Below are positions 24,801 to 33,812 of a stretch of DNA of 64,000 nt, piece by piece (within the stretch, counting starts at the first letter, position 1; each line of letters begins with the position of its first letter). The notes under the pieces are model-generated. The model saw only the letters and a list, made by a program, of their open reading frames with translations. It had not been told where the DNA came from and ran no database searches. The translations under genes and the position numbers were made by a program. Source of the stretch: Charina bottae (lineage: Eukaryota > Chordata > Lepidosauria > Squamata > Charinaidae); assembly GCA_023362775.1 (NCBI GenBank), contig JALMGJ010000011.1:21750001-21814000 (forward strand), given 5' to 3'.

Positions 24801-27800
24801 CTTTATTAATTTTTGGAATATAGTTAAAATACAAAAGCTAGAATATAGAAAAGCTAGAGTACAGAACTAAAGAACTAAAGAAAAACTATGGAAGTGCAGA
24901 ACAGACAGAGAACAGAAACAGAAAGTGACTTCCGACCTTCTCCAATACAGATATGAATACATTTGCAAATATAAACTCTTACCGTTAGTTAAACCTTAGT
25001 AGCATTATTTCTATCAAGTCAAACCATTTAATAATTAAAGCCCAAAACCAAAACTTCATTTTTTTCTGACACAAGCAAGTAGTCTAAAAGTGGTTGCCAA
25101 GTAGATACAAATCCAGAAACAGTATTTTCTCTTATCAACGCTGTTAACTTGGCCATTTGGGCCAGCTCCGTCAGTTTAATAATCCAGTCCTCCACTGTAG
25201 TTCCCAATTAATTTTCTACAGCTGTCACCACCAAATGAAATAAGTAGAACTGCCTTTGGAATTGCTTTCCCACTCAGGGAAGTTGGGAATGTGCAAAAGT
25301 AATTTGACTCGGACAGCATTCAATCTAAAACTGAACACATACAAACTCTTAATAAATCACAGGAAGACAATCTTCCAAGTGAACAAAACATTGCTCTTCA
25401 TTCCCACCTTGTGGCTGGCTAGGCACCATGAGGCAAGTTGAATCCAAAATACGAGATAGTTGCATTCTCAGATTATTAAGTGTGATCATTCCTGAAATTA
25501 TGGGGTGAGCAGAGACTGCATTTATTCGGAATTAAATTTCTTAGGAAGAGATCACTGAAGACCAAAAGCATATGTCCAGTGGCATGTTATGGAAGGATGT
25601 GATAAAAGAAGCTGTTCTTTGGTGATGGAAGCCCTAGATGTGAGAAATTCTCAAATCCATAGGGTGTTTTCAAGTGCCAATAGAGTTCTACAATCTCCTG
25701 AAAGGAAGGGAGTGGGGAATACATCATCTTGTCCTTGGCTTTAAATGGGCTTTGAGTTCATCTTATTGAATGCTGCAAAGAGTCCAAGTCATTGTGTGTG
25801 TCCTTTGACAGGAAAATCGTCGGTCAGAACGCGCTGAACAGCAGCGAGTCCGCACTGAGAAGGAACGGGAGCGGCAGGCCAAGCTTGCTGTGAGTATCAT
25901 CATCTTCTAGAATGAGCAGGAAAGAGTGTAAAACTGATGATGATGCACTGATGATGTTACCTAGTGGGGTAATGAAACGTCTGCAAGCAAACAGCCAAGC
26001 TCAGAGAGCACCAAGGACTGCAGAGTGTAAAAACTTTGAAATCTTAGCAGGTATTAAGGTCTGGATGTATTAAATTAGGATCTTCACTTCTGGCTTCCTT
26101 CCAAACCTGCCAGGTACATTTGGTGATCAATAGGTAAGCAACTGCTATATAACCCTGAATCACATGAGATGTCAACACTGTGGTATAACTCAAGTCTGAA
26201 AATAGCCAGGAAGGTATTTTATTGGAATGCTTGGGCTAAAACAAGGGATTAACACTTTAAATTGGTTGATTTTCAATGATTGTTTTAAAGATTTTGAAAG
26301 ATTGTCTTTTGAATTTGAATTGCCTTCAATACATGGCAATATGTGTAATAGAAATGTATTGACTAAACAGTATGGCCCAGATGCTGTAGCAAACTCTGAG
26401 GTATCTGCAATTTTAGCTTCTTTAAAAGATGCTGCACTAGAATGGGAACCAATAATTCAATTTTATAAGGTATGAAAAAGTAAAATGAAAGTTAGTACTG
26501 TATTAGTTTTATATTTGATCTGTGGAAGGAAGTATCAGAATATCCAGTTTTGGAAAAACAACGGGTCCGGTATTTAAAAAGGTGAAATATACTTCTTATG
26601 ATTTAAGAATGAAACTAATTCATGAGAAAATATTATTTCAGGTCTATAGGACTCCCCAAAGAATGTTTAGAAAGGAAAGGACAGTAGACTTCTTATGTTG
26701 GCAATGTAAGAAATTTGAAGGTTCTTTAAACTCACATGATTTGGTCTTGCTCCGTTAGGCCTTTATTTTGGTTTCAAATTAACATGTATGTTACTATAAT
26801 TTGGGGAAGAAATATTATACTTAAGAATCTCAATATGATGTTGAATTATATTATTAAAACATGAAATTTGTCATCTTATGAAGAGCTTTCTCAAGTTTGG
26901 GGTATGGCAAAAAGGATAATGCTATATAACTGGAAAGAAAGTCACTCTCCTTTCAGGATCCAGGATATGAGTTTGTTATCTATTTTTGAAAAATCTTTGT
27001 GGTCTAAAAATGAGAAGATGGCACATTGCATTGCAATATGGTCCAGATTTAATGATAAGTTCAGGGACTGAATTAATTCCCTATAGGTATTTATACTTAC
27101 CACATGGATTTTTTTCTTTTTGTTAATTGTTTAGTTCATTTCACTATTATAATATAGGTTTTTTTCATTGTATTATCACTACTCAGTGTCAATATTTTTA
27201 TTTTGTATTTCATTATTTTACAATATTTTTTTTTAAAAAAAGGATGGAGCCAGGAAGAGGGAAGCTACAAATTTTAGCATGTGAGACCTTTGACTGCACA
27301 AAGGGGAGAAACAGAATCTACAGATATTTTAAGAGCGTTCATTAGTTTTCAACTGGTAGTTGAGGTCTCTTGAATGAAAGGGCCAGTTACACATTTGAGT
27401 GGGCTCTTAGTCGCCCAGTCTGTTTCAGTTTCCTACAATGCCCAGCATAACACTGCTCTGAAGGCATTGTGGGAAATCTGTCATTCTGAATGGTTCTTGG
27501 AGATGAATGAGGAGAGTACCACTAGGGCCACAGCAGCTGTTGAGCGGTGCCACATGCTGGAGCCGGTCTCAGAATTGGTTGCTGCAGTTTTACTTTGTGA
27601 TTTTTGTGGAGGGGTTTTTATTTTGTAAGGAAGGAAAAGCCACCAGTATCTTTAACAGTTGTGTAGGAAAAGTCCAACTGGGCTGTCAACAGGTTATTTT
27701 TATCATAAAACCACTGTGTGGCTGGTTGCATGCCCTTCTGTGCACTCAAGAATACATGAAAACAATTGCATTTGTGTGTTTCAATCACTTTGTGAGCCTG

Positions 27801-30800
27801 TGAATCCAGGCATTTTGCATGTGAATTTGTGAAGCTAAAATTCCTCAAACATTCTTAAGCCAGACCAGACAACAGAACACCTCTGTTCTTGGCTTGGAAC
27901 AGAGTTGTTCTGTTGTTTCAAAACAAGGGCACACTTGGCTTTTCAATGTCATGTCAGGAGTCACAATCCTGTAACTGAGATAAGACCTAAGAAATGGAAA
28001 GGGGCAGGAGAATATATAATTTTAATTTAATCTAAATGTAATTAAAGGAAGGGAGGGAGGGAGGGAGGGAGGGAGGGAGGGAGGGAGGGAGGGAGGAAGG
28101 AAGGAAGGAAGGAAGGAAGGAAGGAAGGAAGGAAGGAAGGAAGGAAAGGAAGGAAGGAAGGAAGGAAGGAAGGAAGGAAGGAAGGCCTGGCGTGCTATGG
28201 TCCATGGGGTCACAAAGAGTCGGACACGACTTAACGACTGAACAACAATTAAATGAATGAAATACAATATAGCGAATATGATTATTATCCATATTTTTAA
28301 TCATCCCCCCTTCTGCTGTGTTAAGAATGACTGTTTGATGGCAATTTGAGGAAACTCTTGGAAGGCCACACCAATTATTTCTGGGAATCCTTGTACAGCC
28401 TGGAGCCTTGATTTTTTCCCCTGTGATAAAGAAGGTCACATTGATTGTTCTTCCCAAGAGGGAGCAGGGAAAGTATGTTTTTCTCCTTGCCTTTAGATAA
28501 TGTTCTCCATGGTGTCATCCTTTGCAGGAAGAGAAGATGAGAAAAGAGGAGGAAGAGGCCAAGAAAAGGGCTGAAGATGATGCTAAGAAGAAGAAAGTGC
28601 TGTCCAACATGGGAGCTCATTTTGGTGGATACCTGGTCAAGGTAAGCTTGTGGTAGCTTTACTTGGGAGGGAACAATTTTATTTTCTTCTTTCAGAAGGA
28701 GAGATCAAGATGAAGCTGCACATGAATCTTTATTACAAAATATAATCCCATAAGAAATGTTCTATCTGTTATGATGGGCACATAGAACTCAATCAAATGG
28801 TTTTCATTTGATGGATCATATGATGGGTAGTGGAACCCTGATCTTATTCTCCTGGTGCCCAGTAGAAATATAATACTCTCTCAGGAGTTAACAACCATTT
28901 CAAGAAATGGGCACCATTGTATAACTTTTGGCAAAGGAATCCCTGAGATCTTACGTAGTAAGGCTACACTCTGGCAAGATCTTATGTAAGAATGTCAACT
29001 TCTCGTGAGATATGATAATCTTGTGAGATGTTGGCTATCAGTAAAGCTAGTCTCCTTCAATTGAGCTTGGCTTTCGGTGACATCATGGATACAGCCATGT
29101 GGTCATCGTGGCAACAAAATGGAAATGGAATTTGTTATTCCCTTCTTCCAGAAACATCTATTGGGGATCTACAGATGCCAAGGCCTAACATAATGTCTCC
29201 TCTCACCATGAGACAGACTCACACAGTTTCCCCATGAAATCTCATTGTACGACAAGAGTCTGAGGATGCTTCATACAATTTGAATAATTTTCATGTCCTC
29301 CAACTCAATCTGCTTTAGAGGGACTCTGCCTATTTTCTTAATCTGCATATGTATTGGGAAACTCTAATTTAGAGTTGAAGCACTGGCTTTCCATGCCATA
29401 GACTGTAGATGTAAACCCTGATATTACAACAGATGAACATGAACCTGCTGGTTCAGATCAGTAGTCTATCTAACCCAATCCTTTGCACTCAAAGAACCAG
29501 TCAGATGGTTCTGGGGACCCCACAAACTAAATATGGCACCAGTTGGTAGCATAATTCCCATCTAGCTGTCATAGCTAAGAATTGCTGATAAATCCAGCCT
29601 CCATGTGAATCTAATCTCCACATTTGAAAAAAAAAGGATCTTGGGTAGCATGACTGGGAAGAACCTACAGGGCTCTGATGGACATCTGCCAGGCAAAGTT
29701 AAATGGACCAGATCTGACTGGGATATCCAGGAGCTTCATGGGGTTGTGATGTGGAGCAGGAGCCCTAGTGTATTGTTACAACATGTGTTTTGCATGCAGA
29801 AGTTCACAAGTTGAGAGCCACTTTGGTTAAGGTGCTGGGCTAGAAACCAGGAGTCTGTGAGTTCTAGTCCTGCCTTAGGCATGAAAGCGGGCTGGGTGAC
29901 CTTGGGCCAGTCCCTGTCTCTCAGCCCAACTCACCTCACAGGGTTGTTGTTGTGGGGAAAATAGGAGGAAGAAGGAGTATTAGGTATGTTCGCCGCCTTG
30001 AGTTATTTATAAAAATAATAAAGGCGGGATAGAAAATAAATAAAGTTTAGTTCATGGCATCTTCAGACAAAACTTTAATGGGGTAGAACTATTCTGACTT
30101 GAAGATCTCCCGCCAAGTGGAATGGGAAAAAATAGGCTTGATGGACTAGTAGCCTTGCTTAATGTAAGGAAGGTAGATGCTGTATTAGATCTGCACCTTG
30201 TCTGCTGGTGTAGAGAACCACAAAGATGACCTTGGAGAAACTATGCAGTGACGGTTACAACAATACATTTTAAGCTCAGGAAATGAAGAAAAAGAAATTC
30301 AGACTGACTCTGCCTTAACTCCCTGGGGTATAAGAGGGAGGAAGGAAAAACACAGTCAGGCTTTCAATATATTTGATTGATTGATTTTTAGCTTATATCA
30401 ATAAAGTAGAATTCCAGCATTCTTGTGGCGTGTGTTTCCTGCCTGGGTCTAAGTCAAAGGAGTCAAACCTGTAAGGCCAATTACATTTTAAAAAGGCAAG
30501 CCATGCCAGAGAAAGTCCTATATAAGCAACTGCACACTTCTGGAAAAGCATCTGTTCCTGATTCCAGCCTCAGCCTCTCCTCAGTGGTGCTGCAAGTTTG
30601 GAGCCCCACAGCTCTAGGGCGCCAGTTCCCTGGGCCCCCAAACGGGCATCTTTGAGAGTAGAGCAGCAGTCATGGGCAGGCGCTGGCAGCTAGTAGAAGA
30701 AGAAAGAGGAAAGGCGTGTCCAGACTTGGCTTGCTGCCCCCCAAGAGGTTGATGGCAGAGCAGGGCAGGCAGCTGGAGAGGGGTTAGCCAAGGCAAGGGG

Positions 30801-31814
30801 CCAGCATCCCTAGAAGGCAGTTTGTCCCTCCAACCTGACATTACCCCGGACTGTTCTGGTTTGTTCTTTTTTCAGGCAGAGCAGAAACGTGGAAAGCGGC
30901 AGACCGGACGAGAAATGAAGGTCCGCATCTTAGCAGAGCGACGAAAACCGTTGAATATAGAGAACTTAAGCGAGCAACAGCTGAGGTGGGACCCAAAGGA
31001 GAGCTTTCCTGGGGGGGGGATAGGAGGCCTAGGGTGAGGGGAGCCATGGCATTGCCAGAGGATCATGTTTTCCTGTGTCTCCAGGGAGAAGGCCAAGGAG
31101 CTCCATGATTGGATCCATCACCTAGAATCAGAGAAGTTTGACCTGATGGAGAAACTCAGACGTCAAAAATACGAGGTAAGAACCCAAGGGATTGGGGAGG
31201 AGAAGGACGAAAGCACTTTTTCTCTTCTTGGAGAAGCTGTTAGATCTGAAACAATATGTTCAGAGGGGCATCATGAAATGCGAGAAAGCTATAACTTTCT
31301 CCAAAGTTAACGGAATTCCTTGGAAGAGGAGGCAAATCTCATCTTTTAATTTCAACCTCTTCTCACTTCTCCGATGCTGCATCTTCTAGGTTCAGTCTTT
31401 TGTGCATCCTCATGTAAAATTCTGTTTTATTAGTCACTCTTAAGAGAGTGATTAATCATACCCTCCTAGGATCCTTTGATGCTTTAAAAATCTTCTTTTG
31501 GGACGTTTGTATATTTGTAATAAAATGCTAAAATGGTAAGAAGTTTCAGAGATGTCACTCCTTCCCCTGTAATAACTTTCCATACAATAAAGTCACCAGA
31601 GTGTTTCTAGGATAAAGGGTTTATTTACAATATACTAGCTGATCCTGAAATGATGAGCTATTTCTGCCCATCATCCAGGTTTTTCTGGACCATTTTTTTT
31701 TAATATAATTTTTATTGAAGAAATTTTTGACAAGATAAAAACAATACAAATATTAGAAAAAAAAACAAAAAATAAGAATAGTGAATAAGTAACAAAGAAA
31801 ATAGAAATAGGAAA

Positions 31815-31874
<60 letters not shown>

Positions 31875-33623
31875 AAAGATTATGAAGAAGAAGCTTCCAA
31901 TCTTTTTGACAGCGATTATAATGCATTTATATTTTACCTTCTCTCTCTAAGGCAGTATTTCTCAACCTTGGCAACTTGAAGATGTGTGGACTTCAACTCC
32001 CAGAATTCCACAGCCAGCATGGAATGTCCACACATCTTCAAGTTGCCAAGGTTGAGAAACACTGCTCTATGATTACATCATAATTTCCTTCTTTCCATAA
32101 GCTACCCTTTCCAATCTTCAAACCCATAAATCACAAGTTCATTTTTCTCTTTTTTCAGCAAAAAGTCCATAAGGGGTTTCCAGTCACTGATAAATGTAGT
32201 TGTTGATCTTTCTCTAATCCAACAAGTTAATTTTGCCATCTCTGCTAGTTCTGTCATCTTCACCAACCATTCCTCCATTGTGGGTATTTCAGAATCTTTC
32301 CATTTTTGCGCATATAATAGTCTTGCAGCTGGACCATTCTTATTCCCGGTTGAGAGCCTTGCCAGATATTGAGAAATTCAGAGTTAGAAGGGATTCTGTG
32401 AAGTCTTCTGGGCCAACTTCTCCCATTCCTCAATCCATCATACTGAATATACAGAAAGACATGGCCTGTTTTGGAGAACAGAGCATGTGGAATAAGGAAC
32501 TCTTTCAGAAAGTCAAAAGAGAGTCTAAGTTCACGCAAGGTATGTCAAAGTCATAGTCAACACCACCATCTTCCATCTTGTAGAAGGACCAAAGGATCCA
32601 AGTGGGGAAGTATCCTGTTGCCTGGTCAGCCCATTGTGACACCAGTCATCTTTCTGACATCTACATGCATATTAGTATCTATACAGCTTCTGTTCTTAAT
32701 GCCAGTCTCAGTTAAATTTGTCATAAATTGCGTCAAAGAATTGAATTAATTGGACACATTTCTGAATAAGCATGGTGAACTATTTATAACTGCTTATATA
32801 AAAAAGGGAACATTAAAAGCCAAAGTTATTCTTAAATATGGAGCCTTCTCTGATGCTGAAATAATATTAATATCACTTCCATTCTGTTTATTTTTATCTT
32901 CCCCCTCCAGATCAATGTTCTGTACAACCGCATCAGCCACGCCCAGAAGTTGTGAGTAATCTGTGTGTGACTGGGAACAACATAAACCCAACAACTCTTC
33001 TGACTCAAATCCCCTTCCCCTTATTTTTATGCCCACAATCATGTGCATTTTCACAACTGGAATACAGTTATTTCTAATGTAGGAGTAGATGGGCCAAACT
33101 AGACACTGCCTTACATTTGTGTCCCAAGACAAGCTGCATATCTTTGTTCAATTACAGAATTTCTAGGACACCATGTGCTTTGGTGGCCATTATTCCTTTT
33201 CTACCTTGCATGTTTCTTACAGACTTCTCAATGGCACTTTTCCCATACCCAGCTTATGGGCAGCTTATGCAATTTTGCTTAAATGTGATTTTCCCAACAT
33301 CCCAATTGGGGGGCTGAAATAAAACCAGAACAGCCATACCCATCAGGGGCTGAAATCCATGCATAACACTGAAATTTTTCTCCAACTCAAAGTTTAACCT
33401 TCCAGAATTGGAAATCTGTATCTCCAATGTCAGACTTTTAAATCCCGAAAATCTGAATTTTGGTTTGAATTTTACTCACAAATTATACATATCTGTGTGA
33501 ATTTTTTATAAAAAATGTTTGCTGTTAGTAACCACAGGTTATAATACAAATTTGTATGCTGTACCTCCCCCCAACAGCAAAAAAATTGCTGGAAAAACCA
33601 GGCTTGGTGGTCGCTGGAAGTAA
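9795..33623 (+). CDS. TNNT1: Troponin T, slow skeletal muscle (13 joined coding exons)
   Basis: TNNT1 is the tropomyosin-binding subunit of the troponin complex on slow-twitch thin filaments. Coding segments: 9795-9823, 12215-12228, 15760-15792, 18779-18811, 21593-21614, 21985-22045, 22298-22414, 25812-25889, 28528-28641, 30876-30985, 31085-31175, 32911-32951, 33578-33623 (262 residues). All joins keep frame and use GT-AG introns. Residues 1-45 are the acidic hypervariable N-terminus, 65-103 the T1 tropomyosin-binding region, about 104-167 the charged linker with HFGGYLVK, and 204-247 the coiled coil that pairs with troponin I; the end is GGRWK. The motifs [19 protein letters not shown] and [13 protein letters not shown] separate it from cardiac TNNT2 and fast TNNT3. 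Including a non-coding exon 1 it has 14 exons, as in mammals. Residue 211 is His where I expect Trp. PPP1R12C follows on the same strand. Confidence 0.97.
10515..10740 (+). mobile_element. 5S rRNA-derived SINE (SINE3-like)
   Basis: The head (about 10522-10610) matches the 3' two-thirds of 5S rRNA: GGCTGATCTTGAAAATGCTAAGTAGGGTT followed by GGTCCTGGTTA and TATGGGAGAC, the internal control region. The remaining part is unrelated to 5S and ends GTCATCAAGAGTCGAGCTTG plus an A-run, similar to the ends of other squamate SINEs. It is mutated and lacks the 5S 5' third, so it is not an rRNA gene. Confidence 0.75.
12215..12228 (+). CDS. TNNT1: TNNT1 exon 3 (14-nt microexon)
   Basis: Acceptor CACCTCCCAG and donor GTAAGG bound GGAGCAGCAGGAAG. 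It completes Glu10 and adds E-Q-Q-E plus one base. The exon is phase-changing (2 to 1), so it cannot be skipped alone without a frameshift. It is supported by perfect frame continuity with exons 2 and 4 and by acidic content. Confidence 0.85.
12424..12582. mobile_element. hAT-type fold-back MITE, family alpha, copy 1
   Basis: A near-perfect palindrome of 143 bp (12432-12574) whose arms begin CAGTGTTTCTCAACCTTGG and include GACTTCAACTCCCAGAATTC. It is flanked by a perfect 8-bp duplication ATTTAGAG at 12424-12431 and 12575-12582. It has no coding capacity and is the most complete copy in the window. Confidence 0.93.
13380..15275 (+). mobile_element. CR1/L2-type LINE with long open RT frame
   Basis: Frame fragments at 13380-13655 and 13653-15095 give the RT of a CR1/L2-clade LINE. 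The second is 480 codons open, with [43 protein letters not shown], the catalytic Y-T-D-D (about 14213) in place of the usual Y-A-D-D, and a C-terminal region with [16 protein letters not shown] frameshift near 13655 separates the two frames, and the endonuclease domain is missing, so it is 5'-truncated. The 3' end at 15195-15240 carries AAACCGCCCAGAG and GAGATGGGCGGTGATAAAT and runs into AATA units. It sits in TNNT1 intron 3, sense to the gene. Confidence 0.93.
15333..15655. mobile_element. hAT-type MITE, family beta, copy 1 (GC-rich interior)
   Basis: Terminal sequences CAGAGCTTTCCAAACTGTGT at 15341 and TTTGGAAAGCCCTG ending 15647 are inverted, with a perfect 8-bp duplication CTCTAAAT at 15333-15340 and 15648-15655. 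The interior (15418-15605) is an imperfect run of CGG/GCC trinucleotides, unusual in this AT-rich intron. The open frames here are low-complexity artefacts. Confidence 0.9.
15760..15792 (+). CDS. TNNT1: TNNT1 exon 4 (acidic, 33 nt)
   Basis: Encodes E-E-E-H-A followed by a run of Glu, phase 1 at both ends, so it is skippable in frame. The acceptor is a tandem AAGAAG (15757-15762), which allows NAGNAG choice of one Glu more or less. It matches the acidic stretch in mammalian TNNT1, where an 11-residue N-terminal exon is alternatively spliced. Confidence 0.88.
17035..17120. repeat. Polypyrimidine (CTTTTT)n-like tract
   Basis: About 85 bp of T-rich sequence with periodic C, passing into TTTTTGCTTTTTGCTTTCTGC units. 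It lies in TNNT1 intron 4. Confidence 0.85.
18296..18407. mobile_element. hAT-type fold-back MITE, family alpha, copy 2
   Basis: Element 18304-18399, starting CAGTGTTTCTCAACCTTGAC and ending GGTTGAGAAACACTG, flanked by a perfect 8-bp TSD GCATAGGC (18296-18303, 18400-18407). Part of the right arm is deleted relative to copy 1. Confidence 0.92.
18487..18631. mobile_element. Possible MITE
   Basis: CAGTCTTTCCCAACATGGTG at the left is partly inverted at the right (GGGCACCAGCTTGGGGAAA). No matching target-site duplication was found, so class and ends are unsure. Confidence 0.4.
18779..18811 (+). CDS. TNNT1: TNNT1 exon 5 (33 nt)
   Basis: Acceptor GTTTGCAG, donor GTACAT. Encodes [11 protein letters not shown], close to the mammalian Pro/Glu stretch. 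Phase 1 at both ends, so this 11-residue cassette is also skippable in frame. Confidence 0.92.
19110..19480. mobile_element. TA-flanked MITE, copy 2
   Basis: Same family as 8348-8693: starts CAGGTAGTCCTCGCTTAAC at 19112, ends with the complement at 19478, TA on both sides. The interior shares the CACAATTGGGACCGGA and GGTCATTAAGCGAATC motifs with copy 3 at 59763. Confidence 0.88.
19633..19855. mobile_element. Fold-back element with ATACTCACGTATA-like ends
   Basis: The inner arms form a long inverted repeat: TTTTTAACCAAAATACCGTG at about 19665-19684 against its complement at about 19782-19803, and AGATAAGCC against GGCTTATCT further in. The outer ends (TATACTCACGTATAT; CACGAGTATATGCA) are also inverted. 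A related short element follows at 19880. Confidence 0.7.
19880..19985. mobile_element. Short MITE related to 19633-19855
   Basis: Begins ACCGTATATACTCGCGATAA and ends AAGTATATATGGT, inverted termini of about 13 bp around an interior with GATAAGCCGAACCC. The ends resemble those of the preceding element, so the two may be neighbouring insertions or a broken composite. Confidence 0.6.
19986..21592. other. TNNT1 intron 5, remainder
   Basis: Non-coding. The segment near 21065-21180 looks like a decayed fold-back element (TTCCAGCAACCCTCACC against GGTGTTGCTGGGAGTTGC) but has no clear ends. Otherwise nothing recognised. Confidence 0.4.
21593..21614 (+). CDS. TNNT1: TNNT1 exon 6 (22-nt microexon)
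   Basis: Acceptor TTTCTCACAG and donor GTAAGA. Encodes E-E-E-R-P-R-A plus two bases (phase 1 to 2), matching the EEERPKP segment of mammalian slow troponin T. The start is another tandem CAGAAG acceptor. Confidence 0.9.
21985..22045 (+). CDS. TNNT1: TNNT1 exon 7
   Basis: Encodes [20 protein letters not shown] and ends in phase 0 at donor GTGAGT. The Pro-rich segment followed by PEGERVDFD is the conserved boundary between the hypervariable N-terminus and the tropomyosin-binding core. Confidence 0.96.
22298..22414 (+). CDS. TNNT1: TNNT1 exon 8 (T1 tropomyosin-binding helix)
   Basis: Encodes 39 residues from [19 protein letters not shown] through [13 protein letters not shown], the most conserved tropomyosin-binding helix of troponin T, phase 0 at both ends. 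It ends GLMSRI, where the mammalian protein as I recall it has ALKERI. Confidence 0.98.
23165..23228 (-). mobile_element. Fragment of a widespread reptile repeat
   Basis: The stretch GGAGTCTTGTGGCACCTTAA followed by AAGCTAACAAA is a fragment I recognise as common in reptile genomes, where it is often written as CTTTAAGGTGCCACAAGACT. Superfamily not assigned from this fragment. Confidence 0.45.
23332..23545 (-). mobile_element. tRNA-derived SINE, type 2
   Basis: Minus-strand SINE. The tRNA-like head (B-box-like CTGGTCTTGCC region, GGTTAAAGGCACCAGGCTAG complement) is at 23455-23545, the CORE-like segment with TGACTGGCCCAAGGTCACCCAG at its centre, and the tail complement TTTTTTGGCAAGATTTTC at 23380. 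Same family as 24503-24726 and 37808-38038. Confidence 0.75.
23940..24095 (-). mobile_element. Degraded family-gamma MITE fragment with internal duplication
   Basis: Matches, in reverse complement, the interior of the MITE at 6166-6520 (GGAATGGCACGGAAGGAGGA and CAGGCGGGAGCCAATC). The unit GGGGGGCAGGGTTTGCAGGC plus GGGAGCCAATC occurs twice in tandem (about 24025-24055 and 24065-24093). The terminal inverted repeats are missing. Confidence 0.7.
24096..24175 (-). mobile_element. SINE head fragment
   Basis: CTACTTAAGGCAGGACTAGC through CTTTGACCACTACACCAAAC resembles the tRNA-like head of the type-2 SINEs in reverse orientation. It is truncated and adjoins the MITE fragment. Confidence 0.5.
24482..24726 (-). 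mobile_element. tRNA-derived SINE, type 2, with poly-T (poly-A) end
   Basis: Starts with a 21-base T-run (24482-24502), then GTGCCATCAAGTCAGTGTTG, a typical end of this SINE on the minus strand, the internal GAGAGTGACTGGCCCAAG block, and the head ending ACCACTGCACCAAAGTGGCT. Confidence 0.8.
24770..25215 (-). mobile_element. Degraded L1 3' end
   Basis: An A/T-rich 3' UTR (complement of TTTTTTATAAAGAACTTTATT) is followed by a degenerate segment of the L1 ORF2 C-terminus in reverse orientation, recognisable by CAGTCCTCCACTGTAG and GTTAACTTGGCCATTTGGGC, parallel to the better preserved copy at 31690-32340. No intact frame. Confidence 0.55.
25812..25889 (+). CDS. TNNT1: TNNT1 exon 9
   Basis: 26 codons, phase 0 both ends, encoding the Arg/Glu-rich helix [20 protein letters not shown] and RQAKLA. 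Acceptor TTTGACAG, donor GTGAGT. Confidence 0.98.
26220..27245 (+). mobile_element. Degraded L1 ORF2 C-terminal region and 3' UTR
   Basis: Broken frames at 26227-26475, 26522-26758 and 26868-27071 resemble the C-terminal part of squamate L1 ORF2: [20 protein letters not shown] followed by a C-W-Q-C-K zinc-binding-like motif, then [10 protein letters not shown] before the stop. An A/T-rich 3' UTR follows. It lies in TNNT1 intron 9, sense, and is not a host exon. Confidence 0.6.
28046..28184. repeat. (GGGA)n-(GGAA)n microsatellite
   Basis: About 50 bp of GGGA units followed by about 90 bp of GGAA units, directly upstream of a BovB 3' end. The two phases suggest unit turnover within one array. 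Confidence 0.95.
28185..28252 (+). mobile_element. BovB 3' terminal fragment
   Basis: GGTCACAAAGAGTCGGACAC followed by GACTTAACGACTGAACAACAATT is the BovB 3' terminus, encoding the last residues of the RTE ORF and the ACA-type tail. Only about 65 bp are present. Confidence 0.8.
28528..28641 (+). CDS. TNNT1: TNNT1 exon 10
   Basis: 38 codons, phase 0 both ends, including the [20 protein letters not shown] linker and HFGGYLVK, a hallmark of slow and fast troponin T. Confidence 0.98.
28642..29812. other. TNNT1 intron 10, first part
   Basis: Non-coding sequence with no recognised element before the SINE at 29813. Confidence 0.4.
29813..30048 (+). mobile_element. tRNA-derived SINE, type 1 (CORE/MIR-like, L2-type tail)
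   Basis: The head has A-box-like TGGTTAAGGTGCTGGGCTAG and B-box-like GAGTTCTAGTCC, then GGGTGACCTTGGGCCAGTCC and CACAGGGTTGTTGTTGTGGG, which resemble the CORE domain of MIR-type SINEs. The tail CGCCTTGAGTTATTTATAAA with GGCGGGATAGAAAATAAATA resembles a LINE 3' end. Confidence 0.8.
30876..30985 (+). CDS. TNNT1: TNNT1 exon 11
   Basis: Encodes [19 protein letters not shown], then [17 protein letters not shown] and the first two bases of Arg204. The donor is GTGGGA, weaker than its neighbours. Confidence 0.97.
31085..31175 (+). CDS. TNNT1: TNNT1 exon 12 (troponin I-binding coiled coil)
   Basis: Completes Arg204, then encodes [20 protein letters not shown] and [10 protein letters not shown], part of the helix that forms the I-T arm with troponin I. 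The codon CAT at 31104-31106 gives His where the vertebrate troponin T sequences I recall have Trp (ELW). Confidence 0.97.
31816..31876. repeat. (GAAA)n microsatellite
   Basis: About 15 GAAA units in the A-rich 3' UTR of the antisense L1 fragment. Confidence 0.95.
31953..32064. mobile_element. hAT-type fold-back MITE, family alpha, copy 3
   Basis: Palindromic arms from CAGTATTTCTCAACCTTGGC to AAGGTTGAGAAACACTG. The flanks CTCTAAGG and CTCTATGA agree at five positions, a decayed target-site duplication. It interrupts an L1 fragment and is therefore younger than it. Confidence 0.88.
32911..32951 (+). CDS. TNNT1: TNNT1 exon 13
   Basis: Encodes [13 protein letters not shown] plus two bases, a TNNT1-specific sequence. 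Acceptor CCCCCTCCAG, donor GTGAGT. Confidence 0.97.
33578..33623 (+). CDS. TNNT1: TNNT1 exon 14 (stop codon exon)
   Basis: Acceptor CCCCAACAG. The first base completes Phe248, followed by [14 protein letters not shown] and the stop TAA at 33621. GGRWK or a close variant is the common C-terminus of troponin T. Confidence 0.96.
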
Positions 33624-33806
33624 GAGGGAATGACTCAGCATGTGGACCCCAATCTGGAAGTCTCCCTGGCAACCGAAGTGACTGCCGACTACATCTCATC
33701 CTTTCTTCCCTGTGTTGTTCCATGTTGAGTTGAATGCTTTCCTGTCCCATTCCCCGACTCCTTGTCATGTGCATCTCTGACTAGTCTTGTACCACAAGCC
33801 ACACAC

Positions 33807-33812
33807 AATAAA
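33807..33812 (+). promoter_or_regulatory. TNNT1 polyadenylation signal
   Basis: AATAAA lies 184 bases after the stop codon, the only canonical signal close downstream. Cleavage is expected near 33825-33835, giving a short 3' UTR of about 200 nt. Confidence 0.75.

Larger units (their letters stand above)
31690..32340 (-). mobile_element. L1 ORF2 C-terminus and 3' UTR, interrupted by a MITE
   Basis: The minus strand from about 32340 encodes a run resembling the end of squamate L1 ORF2 ([19 protein letters not shown], then [15 protein letters not shown]). The 3' UTR ends in an A-rich segment containing a (GAAA)n tract. A family-alpha MITE at 31953-32064 is inserted in it. Intron 12 of TNNT1, antisense. 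Confidence 0.7.

Noticed and set aside
28022..28457. Ser/Pro/Phe/Leu repeat proteins on the minus strand
   Set aside because: They are translations of the (GGGA)n/(GGAA)n microsatellite and the BovB end.
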